A DNA stretch of 64,000 nt from Solimonas sp040066175 (lineage in GTDB: Bacteria > Pseudomonadota > Gammaproteobacteria > Nevskiales > Nevskiaceae), in contig NZ_JBEAAM010000007.1 of NCBI RefSeq assembly GCF_040066175.1, positions 107,277 to 171,276 on the forward strand, given 5' to 3'. Of the stretch, positions 57,728 through 64,000 are shown piece after piece. Numbering within the stretch: the first letter of the stretch is position 1; the number at the start of each line of letters is the position of its first letter. The position numbers and the translations under genes were made by a program. The notes beneath the pieces were generated by a model. It was given only the letters and a program-made list of their open reading frames with translations, did no database searches and was not told where the DNA came from.

Positions 57728-58008
57728 AGGCGGAACCGAGCCAGCAGCGCCTGCAGCGCCAGATCGAACGGCAGATCCGCCGGCGGCGGCGCGCCGACGA
57801 CGAGCGGCGCAGTGTGCTGGGCCAGACCGTGTTCCTCGGCACGCTCGGCCTGCTGTTCGTGCTGCCGCTCGTCGGCCTCACCTATCTCGGGGTGTGGATC
57901 GACGGACTCGCCGAGGCCTATTCGTCGCGCTGGACCGTGAGCCTGATGCTGCTCGGCCTGTGCATCGGCGCCGTCAACGTCTATCTGTACATCCGCGAGC
58001 ACCCCTGA
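57724..58008 (+). CDS. atpQ: N-ATPase accessory protein AtpQ (AtpI-like)
   Basis: A 94-residue protein with a very basic N-terminus (Arg/Gln-rich, residues 8-30) and two membrane helices (about 34-60 and 70-90). It resembles AtpI/AtpZ-type accessory proteins, which help assemble the c-ring. In N-type operons this slot is atpQ and is normally followed by atpR. Here the a-subunit gene follows immediately (TGATG), so atpR is absent. Confidence 0.75.
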   Translation: MKAEPSQQRLQRQIERQIRRRRRADDERRSVLGQTVFLGTLGLLFVLPLVGLTYLGVWIDGLAEAYSSRWTVSLMLLGLCIGAVNVYLYIREHP

Positions 58009-58679
58009 TGGACACGCCGGTGATCTTCCATCTCGGTCCGCTGCCGATCTCGCGGACCGTGGTCACCACCTGGGCCCTGCTCGTGGCGCTGGGCTTGACC
58101 GGTTTCCTCGGCACGCGGCGCATGACCGACACGCCGGGGCCGTGGCAGTCCGCGCTCGAAGGCATCGTCTGCGCCATCGACGACGCCGTGCGCTCGATGC
58201 TGCCTGAATCCCCCGCGGGTCTGGCCGACTGGATCGGGACCCTGTGGATCTTCCTCGTCGCAGCCAACCTGACGGGCATCGTCCCCGGCCTGTCGTCGCC
58301 GACCGACGACCTGTCGCTGACCACCGCACTCGCGCTGCTGGTATTCCTGTCGGTCCATGCCTTCGGCATCCGCAGCGCCGGCCTGTGGGCGCACCTGCGG
58401 CACTACGCGCAGCCGTCCCTGATCCTGCTGCCGTTCCACATCATCGGCGAGCTGACACGCACGGTCTCGCTGGCGATGCGCTTGTTCGGCAACATCATGA
58501 GTCTGGAAATCGCCGCGTTGCTGGTGCTGCTGGTCGGCGGCCTGCTGGTCCCCGTGCCGCTGCTGCTGCTGCATATCGTCGAAGCCCTCGTGCAGGCCTA
58601 CATCTTCGGCATGCTCGCGCTGGTCTACATCGCGGGCGCGATCCAGTCGCGGCGTACCGCCGCCTCTGCCATTCCGTGA
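58008..58679 (+). CDS. atpB: N-type F-ATPase a subunit
   Basis: A 223-residue integral membrane stator subunit with five or six hydrophobic helices. The essential Arg region is visible as ELTRTVSLAMRLFGNIMSLEI, with Arg in TRTVS or AMRLFG facing the c-ring. The ATG overlaps the atpQ stop by one base. It contains the ion half-channels together with the c-ring and is followed 7 bases later by atpE. Confidence 0.92.
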   Translation: MDTPVIFHLGPLPISRTVVTTWALLVALGLTGFLGTRRMTDTPGPWQSALEGIVCAIDDAVRSMLPESPAGLADWIGTLWIFLVAANLTGIVPGLSSPTDDLSLTTALALLVFLSVHAFGIRSAGLWAHLRHYAQPSLILLPFHIIGELTRTVSLAMRLFGNIMSLEIAALLVLLVGGLLVPVPLLLLHIVEALVQAYIFGMLALVYIAGAIQSRRTAASAIP

Positions 58680-58686
58680 GACTCCC

Positions 58687-58953
58687 ATGAACGACATGAC
58701 CTGGTTCACGCTGCTGTCCACCGTCGTCGCCCTGCTGGCGATCGCACTCGGCGTGATGCTGCCGGCATTGGCCATGGGTCGCGCCATCAGCCAGGCGATC
58801 GACGCACTGGCGCGCCAGCCGGAGGCGGAAAAGCCGATCACCCGCACCTTGTTCATCGGTCTGGCCATGATCGAGTCGCTGGCGATCTACGTGCTGGTCG
58901 TCGTGCTGATCGTGCTGTTCCGCAATCCGCTGATCGCGTATCTCGTCAAGTAG
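58687..58953 (+). CDS. atpE: N-type F-ATPase c subunit
   Basis: An 88-residue hairpin protein of the rotor ring. The loop ARQPEAEKP (42-50) is the usual polar loop between helices. The ion-binding carboxylate is Glu63, followed by Ser64, Leu65 and Tyr68 (E-S-x-x-x-Y). The helix-1 position that holds Gln in Na+ rings is Met30. It lies between atpB and atpF. Coupling ion is not decided by these residues. Confidence 0.92.
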   Translation: MNDMTWFTLLSTVVALLAIALGVMLPALAMGRAISQAIDALARQPEAEKPITRTLFIGLAMIESLAIYVLVVVLIVLFRNPLIAYLVK

Positions 58954-58963
58954 CGCGGCCGCC

Positions 58964-59710
58964 ATGCAGATCGACACGACCACCTTCGTCCTCGAGATCG
59001 TCAACTTCCTGATCCTGCTCTGGCTGTTGCGCCGCTTTCTGTTTGCACCGGTCCGTGCCGCCATCGACCGCCGCCAGGCCGCGGTCGCCGCCACGCTCGC
59101 CGAAGCGCGCCAGCAGGCCGAGGCGGCGGCCGAACTCAAGATGCAGTACGAGGCGCGCATGAAGGACTGGGACCGCGAACGCGAAGCGCGCCGTGCGCAG
59201 CTCGACGCCGAGCTCGCCGCGGAACGCGACCGGCAGCTCGCTTCGCTGCGCGCCGCGCTCGACACGGAGCGCGAGAAGCAGCGCGCGGTGCAGGAGCGGC
59301 GCGAGCAGGAGCAGCATCGCGCGCTCGAGGCGCGCGCTGCCGATCAGGGCCTGCGCCTGGCTGCGCGCGTGCTCGAACGCCTGTCCGGGCCGGAACTCGA
59401 CGCGCGCATCGCCGCGGCGCTGGTCGAGGATCTCGACACGCTGGACGTGGAACAGAAAGTGCGCCTGATCGAAGCCGCCAAGTCCGGAGCCGAGCTCGAC
59501 ATCTGCAGCGCACACCCCTTGCCGGACGCGAGCTACGCACAGCTGCGCGATGCGCTCGGTGCGCATCTGGGCACGCGCGCGCACGCGACGCGCCGCGTCG
59601 ATCCGCAGCTCATCGGCGGCCTGCGCATCGCGCTCGGCCCGTGGCTGCTGCAGGCTTCGCTCGCCGACGAGCTGGCGTACTTCCGCAGTTCGTCCCCGGA
59701 TGCAGCCTGA
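58964..59710 (+). CDS. atpF: N-type F-ATPase b subunit with C-terminal delta-like domain
   Basis: A 248-residue protein. One N-terminal membrane helix (about 8-30) is followed by a long charged coiled coil (about 35-170), the normal b stalk. From about 176 it continues with a domain whose last part, VDPQLIGGLRIALG (212-225) then ASLADELAYF, closely resembles the C-terminus of the delta subunit. No atpH gene exists in the operon, so this extension probably replaces delta at the F1 crown. The stop lies inside the atpA start region (11-base overlap). Confidence 0.88.
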   Translation: MQIDTTTFVLEIVNFLILLWLLRRFLFAPVRAAIDRRQAAVAATLAEARQQAEAAAELKMQYEARMKDWDREREARRAQLDAELAAERDRQLASLRAALDTEREKQRAVQERREQEQHRALEARAADQGLRLAARVLERLSGPELDARIAAALVEDLDTLDVEQKVRLIEAAKSGAELDICSAHPLPDASYAQLRDALGAHLGTRAHATRRVDPQLIGGLRIALGPWLLQASLADELAYFRSSSPDAA

Positions 59711-61184
59711 ACCCGTTTCACCGATCGCCGCGCGCGCCGCGGCACTGGCCGGCTACCGGTTCGGACTGCGCGTCGTCGAGCGCGGCCGTGTCACCTCGGT
59801 CGGTGACGGCGTCGCCTGGGTCGATGGCCTGCCCTCCGCACGCATCGACGAGCTCGTCGAGTTCGAGGACGGCAGCCAGGCCGTCGTGTTCCAGATCGCC
59901 GCCGGCCTGATCGGCACCGTGCTGCTGCGGCAGACGCCGCGGCTGCGCGCCGGGATCGCCGCCGCACTGCCCGGGCGCCGGCTCGACATCGGCGTCGGCG
60001 ACACGCTGCTCGGCCGCGTCGTCGATCCCCTCGGCGAGCCGCTCGACGGCAAACCCGCGCCGTCCGCACCGACGCGCCGCGCGCTCGACACGGCGTCGCC
60101 GCCGATCGTCGATCGGGACTTCGTCACCCGGCCGCTCTACAGCGGTGTCAAGATCGTCGATACGCTGCTGCCGATCGGCAAGGGCCAGCGCCAGCTGCTG
60201 ATCGGGGACAACGGTACCGGCAAGTCGGCCCTGGCACTGGACATCGTGGTCAATCAGTCCGGCCAGGACTTGCGCTGCATCTACGTGCTGATCGGACAGA
60301 AACGCTCGTCCGTGGTCCATACCCTCGACGTGCTGCGGCGCTCCGGCGCTCTGGCACATACGACCGTGGTCGTCGCCGAGGCCAGCGCCGCGCCCGGCCT
60401 GCAGTACCTCGCGCCCTTCGCCGGCTGTGCGGTCGCGGAAGCCTGGGCGTTCGACGGCCGTGACACGCTGGTCGTCTACGACGACCTTTCGACACACGCC
60501 CGAACCTACCGCGAGCTGTCGCTGCTGCTGCGGCGCCCGCCGGGGCGCGAGGCATATCCGGGCGACATCTTTTACCTGCACGCACGTCTGCTGGAGCGCT
60601 CGACCTGCCTCGCTGCCGCGCGCGGCGGCGGCAGCATCACCGCGCTGCCGATCGTCGAGACCAAGCAGGGCGAGATCGCCGCATACATCCCGACCAACCT
60701 GATTTCGATCACCGATGGCCAGATCCTGTTCGACGCGGCGCTGTTCGCCCGCGGCACGCGACCGGCCATCGACATCGCGCGCTCGGTTTCGCGCATCGGT
60801 GGCAAGGCGCAGGATGCCGCGATCCGCCGCGAGAGCGGACGCATGAAGCTCGACTACCTGCAGTTCCTGGAACTGGAGGTGTTCACGCGCTTCGGCGCAC
60901 ACCTGGACCCGGGCATGGAGGGGCGCATCGCGCGCGGCCGCCTGCTCCGCGAGATCCTGCGCCAAGGGCAGCTCGATCCACTGTCGATCTCCGAACAGCT
61001 GGCCTGGCTGGTCGCCTACAACGACGGCCTGCTCGACGGACTCGGCGACACCGCGCTGCGCGACGCGCTCGCACGGCTGCGCAGCGGACCGGCCGGCGGC
61101 CATCCGCCGCTGGAGGCCGAGCGCGCGCAGTGGAGCCAGTCGGTACGCAGCTGGCTGGGACGGGGCGATGAGCCGGCGCCGTGA
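59700..61184 (+). CDS. atpA: N-type F-ATPase alpha subunit
   Basis: A 494-residue non-catalytic nucleotide-binding subunit. Walker A is GDNGTGKS at 169-176. The VYVLIGQKRSSVV-type segment and the conserved Arg finger region (SVSRIGGKAQ) are present. It starts MQPEPVSPIAARAAAL, shorter at the N-terminus than ordinary alpha. That fits the missing separate delta subunit, whose partner is the alpha N-terminus. It overlaps atpF by 11 and atpG by 17 bases. Confidence 0.92.
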   Translation: MQPEPVSPIAARAAALAGYRFGLRVVERGRVTSVGDGVAWVDGLPSARIDELVEFEDGSQAVVFQIAAGLIGTVLLRQTPRLRAGIAAALPGRRLDIGVGDTLLGRVVDPLGEPLDGKPAPSAPTRRALDTASPPIVDRDFVTRPLYSGVKIVDTLLPIGKGQRQLLIGDNGTGKSALALDIVVNQSGQDLRCIYVLIGQKRSSVVHTLDVLRRSGALAHTTVVVAEASAAPGLQYLAPFAGCAVAEAWAFDGRDTLVVYDDLSTHARTYRELSLLLRRPPGREAYPGDIFYLHARLLERSTCLAAARGGGSITALPIVETKQGEIAAYIPTNLISITDGQILFDAALFARGTRPAIDIARSVSRIGGKAQDAAIRRESGRMKLDYLQFLELEVFTRFGAHLDPGMEGRIARGRLLREILRQGQLDPLSISEQLAWLVAYNDGLLDGLGDTALRDALARLRSGPAGGHPPLEAERAQWSQSVRSWLGRGDEPAP

Positions 61185-61986
61185 ACTGCAGGCACGCATC
61201 GCCAGCCTTGGCGAGATCAGCGAGATCCTCGGCGCCATGAAGGGGCTCGCGCTCGTGGAACTGCGCCGTGTCGGCGAGCACATTGGCGCACAGCGCGAGT
61301 CGGTCCGTCAGATCGAAACCGCGCTGGCCGAGGTCGTGCACTTCCATGGCGCGGCACTACCGGCGCCGCGCACACCGTCCTTCGACATCTGTTGCGTGAT
61401 CGGTGCCGAGCGCGGCCTCTGCGGCGACTTCAACGCGCACATCGCGCAGGCCGCCGCCACCCGCTTCGGCGAAAGGCCGCCCGACGGAGTCATCCTCGTC
61501 GGCGACAAACTCGTGGAGGGCTGGGGGTTCCCGACGCCGGTGCTCGGCCGCGTGCGTGCGCCCAGCGTCGCCGATGAAATCCCGGCAACGCTCGCGCAGC
61601 TGCTCGCGGCGATCGAAAACGCTGCGGACAGCCGTCCGCAGCAGGCGCTGCGCCTGCGGGTGCTGCATCACGGCGCCGCCGGCATCGTGCACCGCCAGCT
61701 GTTGCCGCCGGTCGAGCTGCCGCCGCCACGACTGGCATTTGCCCCGCGGCTGTACCTCGACCCTGGGCGCTGCGCGGAGGCACTGATCGAGCATTACCTG
61801 CACACGCTGCTGCACGCGGCGCTGTCCGAATCACTGCTCGAAGAGAACCGGCGGCGGCTGGAGCAGATGGACCAGGCGCGGCACCGGCTCGATGAACGTC
61901 TGTCGATATTGAGAAGACGCGAGAACCGCGAGCGCCAGGAAGAGATCGTCGAGGAAATCGAGGTGATCCTGCTGACCGCCTCGTAA
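61168..61986 (+). CDS. atpG: N-type F-ATPase gamma subunit
   Basis: A 272-residue rotor subunit. Both the N-terminal (RRRELQARIASLGEISEILGAMKGLALVEL) and C-terminal helices (SLLEENRRRLEQMDQARHRLDE) form the central shaft. ERGLCGDFN is the typical gamma motif of the globular part. It is shorter than E. coli gamma. It is the last gene of the operon and meets the convergent folK gene after 6 bases. Confidence 0.9.
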   Translation: MSRRRELQARIASLGEISEILGAMKGLALVELRRVGEHIGAQRESVRQIETALAEVVHFHGAALPAPRTPSFDICCVIGAERGLCGDFNAHIAQAAATRFGERPPDGVILVGDKLVEGWGFPTPVLGRVRAPSVADEIPATLAQLLAAIENAADSRPQQALRLRVLHHGAAGIVHRQLLPPVELPPPRLAFAPRLYLDPGRCAEALIEHYLHTLLHAALSESLLEENRRRLEQMDQARHRLDERLSILRRRENRERQEEIVEEIEVILLTAS

Positions 61987-61992
61987 CGGCCC

Positions 61993-62463
61993 TTACCAGG
62001 GCGCCAGGTCTGCGCGCCCGAGCCGGTCGCTCAGCTCGACGACGCGCCCCAGTCCGGGGATCACCAGCTCCGGGTCGAGCTCCGCCAGTGGCACCAGCAC
62101 GAAATTGCGCGCGGCGATACCTGGATGCGGCAGCACCAGCTCGGCCGTGTCGCAGGACTCGCCCTCGACGTGCAGCAGGTCGAGATCGATCGTGCGCGCC
62201 CCCCATTTGCGACTGCGGACGCGGCCCATGCGCCGCTCGATGGCCAGCAGCTGCTGCATCAGCTGCGCCGGCGCCAGCGCGGTCGCCAGACGGCACACGG
62301 CATTGCAGTAGTCCGGCTGATCCGCGGGCCCCATCGGCGCGCTGCGGTAGAACGGCGACACCGCCTGCAGTTCGCCGAGCCCGGCAATCAGGTCCAGGGC
62401 GGTGCGCAGCTGCGCCGGCGGGTCACCGAGATTGGCGCCCAGTCCGATCCAGGCGCGCTTCAT
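61993..62463 (-). CDS. folK: 2-amino-4-hydroxy-6-hydroxymethyldihydropteridine pyrophosphokinase
   Basis: A 156-residue folate-pathway kinase. GLGANLGDP is the nucleotide/pterin loop. YRSAPMGP and RKWGARTIDLDLL are hallmark motifs, with the Asp-x-Asp magnesium site in DLDLL. The ATG overlaps the stop of pcnB (ATGA). pcnB-folK is a conserved gammaproteobacterial pair. Confidence 0.97.
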   Translation of the reverse strand: MKRAWIGLGANLGDPPAQLRTALDLIAGLGELQAVSPFYRSAPMGPADQPDYCNAVCRLATALAPAQLMQQLLAIERRMGRVRSRKWGARTIDLDLLHVEGESCDTAELVLPHPGIAARNFVLVPLAELDPELVIPGLGRVVELSDRLGRADLAPW

Positions 62464-63818
62464 TCCCCATCCGGCGGTGCGCCGGCCGGCGCGCCGGCCC
62501 GCCGGCCGCGGCCACCGCGTCGGCGCCGGCGCTTCTTGCGCGGCGCATCGGTCGAGACTTCCTCGTCGTCCGCGGACGGCACGGGCGGGAGCTGATCGGC
62601 GGTCTGCGCCCGCGTCCACCAGTCGGCGAGCCCCTGCGGCACCTCGCCGACCGAGGCGCGCAGCAGCAGGAAATCGTAGGCCGCGCGAAAGCGCGGGTGC
62701 GCCAGCAGACGCTTGGCGCGCCCGCCCTGGCGCGCGTCGAAGCGCGGCTGGAGCGTCCAGATCTCGCGCATCGGCAGCGAGAAGCGCTTCGGAATCATCA
62801 CGTGGTGCAGCGCCTGCGCGAGTACCTTTTCGGACGCCTGCACGATGGCGACATTGGCGTGCTGGCCTTCGCGTTCGGTCAGGCGGCGATATTCCCTGGC
62901 CACGCCCGGCCACAGCAGCGCCGCGTACAGGAACGCGGGGCTGGTGCTCTGCTCGCCGGCGATGCGCTCGGCCGTGTTGGTCAGCGCCTGGCGGATGAAG
63001 GCCGCATCGCGCTCGTCGGCCAGCGCCGCGTCGGTCATCGGCAGCAAGTGCTTGAGCAGGCCGTGCGTATGCAGCCCTTCGAGGTTGGCCACCGCCTCGC
63101 GCGACTGCAGCAGCTTGATGACCTCGTCGAACAGCCGCGCCGGCGGGATCTCACGCAACAGTCCGGCGAGCGAAGGAATCGGTGCCGCGGTCTTCTTGTC
63201 GATCGTGAAGCGCAGCTTGTTGGCGATGCGGATCGCGCGCAGCATGCGCACCGGATCCTCGCGGTAGCGCGTCTCGGGATCGCCGATCAGGCGGACGATA
63301 CGTCGCTGCATGTCCTCGAGACCGCCGACGTGATCGACGATCGAGTAGTCACTGATGTCGTAGTACAGCGCATTGATGGTGAAATCGCGCCGGAACGCAT
63401 CGGTCTCCAGCGTCCCGTACTCGTTGTCGGCGAGGATGCGGCCGGTGTCGTCGCGCTCATGCTCGTCGGTGATCGCGCCACGGAAGGTCGTGACCTCGAC
63501 CACCTCCTGCCCCCAGCGCACGTGGGCGATCATGAAACGGCGCCCGACCAGGCGGCAGGAACGGAACACCGCGCGGATCTGATCCGGATGCGCGTTGGTC
63601 GCGATGTCGAAGTCCTTGGGCGCCTCGCCGGCCAGCAGGTCGCGCACGCCGCCGCCGACCACATAGGCCTCGTAGCCGGCATCCTTGAGGCCGTACAGCG
63701 TGCGCAGCGTGCCCTGGGTGAACTGCGATCGAGAGATCGGATGTTCCGATCGGGGGATGCGCCGGACCGCGGCGCGGGGCGACCGCTTACCCGCAACGAG
63801 AGACTTGAGCCAGTTCAT
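62460..63818 (-). CDS. pcnB: Poly(A) polymerase I
   Basis: A 452-residue class II nucleotidyltransferase that adds poly(A) tails promoting RNA decay. The catalytic motif is VVGGGVRDLLAG followed by KDFDIAT (metal Asp-x-Asp). RRDFTINALYYD is the nucleotide-recognition segment. The C-terminal tail is very basic (PRKKRRRRRGGRGRRAG), as in E. coli PcnB. It is distinguished from CCA-adding enzymes by this tail, length and folK neighbour. Confidence 0.94.
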   Translation of the reverse strand: MNWLKSLVAGKRSPRAAVRRIPRSEHPISRSQFTQGTLRTLYGLKDAGYEAYVVGGGVRDLLAGEAPKDFDIATNAHPDQIRAVFRSCRLVGRRFMIAHVRWGQEVVEVTTFRGAITDEHERDDTGRILADNEYGTLETDAFRRDFTINALYYDISDYSIVDHVGGLEDMQRRIVRLIGDPETRYREDPVRMLRAIRIANKLRFTIDKKTAAPIPSLAGLLREIPPARLFDEVIKLLQSREAVANLEGLHTHGLLKHLLPMTDAALADERDAAFIRQALTNTAERIAGEQSTSPAFLYAALLWPGVAREYRRLTEREGQHANVAIVQASEKVLAQALHHVMIPKRFSLPMREIWTLQPRFDARQGGRAKRLLAHPRFRAAYDFLLLRASVGEVPQGLADWWTRAQTADQLPPVPSADDEEVSTDAPRKKRRRRRGGRGRRAGAPAGAPPDGE

Positions 63819-63920
63819 GGGGCGCGCATATTGAAGCGGCGAACCGTCCCTTTCAAGCCGAGGCCCCAGTCCTTTCCAATCCAGAGATGAGCCTGAAGGG
63901 TGGGTCTGAGTGAGGGGCTG

Positions 63921-64000
63921 TCAGGCGGCGGGACGCTGGGCTTTGCTGATGGAAAGGAACAACTGATCCCGAGCCTGATTGAGGCGTCGGGCGGCGTCAT
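63921..64000 (-). CDS. Possible C-terminal end of a gene entering from the right
   Basis: A frame open from the window edge gives 26 codons reading ...DAARRLNQARDQLFLSISK and ending QRPAA before a TGA. Helical composition and the gap to pcnB suggest the end of an upstream gene. Codon third positions are less GC-rich than neighbours, so it may also be noncoding. No family can be named from 26 residues. Confidence 0.35.
   Translation of the reverse strand, partial: DAARRLNQARDQLFLSISKAQRPAA

Overview
This 64 kb window is a gene-dense, GC-rich bacterial chromosome segment, almost all of it core genes. It looks gammaproteobacterial. It carries the conserved blocks ftsK-lolA-rarA-serS, clpS/clpA next to infA-aat-bpt, yceD-rpmF-plsX, rluC divergent from rne, and lpxK/kdsB/msbA. 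It also has type II secretion genes and an FNR/Anr-style promoter. The very high third-position GC, HD-GYP and CHASE2-cyclase signalling, and short REP-like palindromes fit the Xanthomonadales/Nevskiales side of the class. That placement is inference; no 16S or tRNA gene is present to test it.

Layout. 1-4.4 kb: start of trmJ (minus), then suhB and the dTDP-L-rhamnose operon rfbBACD. 4.4-11.9 kb: class II glutamine amidotransferase, fatty-acid desaturase, GAF/HD-GYP protein, a large diverged bifunctional penicillin-binding protein and two small envelope proteins. 11.9-16.5 kb: an orphan molybdopterin oxidoreductase, a dihydroorotase of the DDQVH type, tag and a small unknown protein. 16.5-19.5 kb: a copper unit, with a MerR-type promoter, regulator and CopA-type ATPase. 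19.5-25.2 kb: serS-rarA-lolA-ftsK (minus). 25.5-31.7 kb: aat-bpt-infA, clpS-clpA and glutaryl-CoA dehydrogenase. 31.7-40.7 kb: CHASE2 adenylate cyclase, then a partial type II secretion operon gspCDEF and a TauE/SafE permease. 40.7-45 kb: yceD-rpmF-plsX, maf, a HAD phosphatase and rluC. 45-51.6 kb: rne, then msbA-lpxK-Trm112-like-kdsB (minus). 51.7-55.8 kb: HIT protein, outer-membrane protein, 2OG-Fe oxygenase and panB-panC-panD. 55.8-62 kb: an eight-gene N-type (alternative) F-ATPase operon. 62-64 kb: pcnB-folK.

The most distinctive locus is the N-type ATPase operon (beta, epsilon, AtpQ, a, c, b, alpha, gamma). It has no delta gene, but its b subunit ends in a delta-like domain. No atpR is seen. 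Two c-subunit positions expected to bind Na+ are replaced. An FNR-type box sits at exactly class II spacing from a candidate -10 element. Other items worth a look are a tandem heptamer/hairpin element abutting the gspF start codon, paired 21-bp repeats upstream of panD, and the diverged 1020-residue penicillin-binding protein. No insertion sequence, prophage, CRISPR array, rRNA or tRNA was found.
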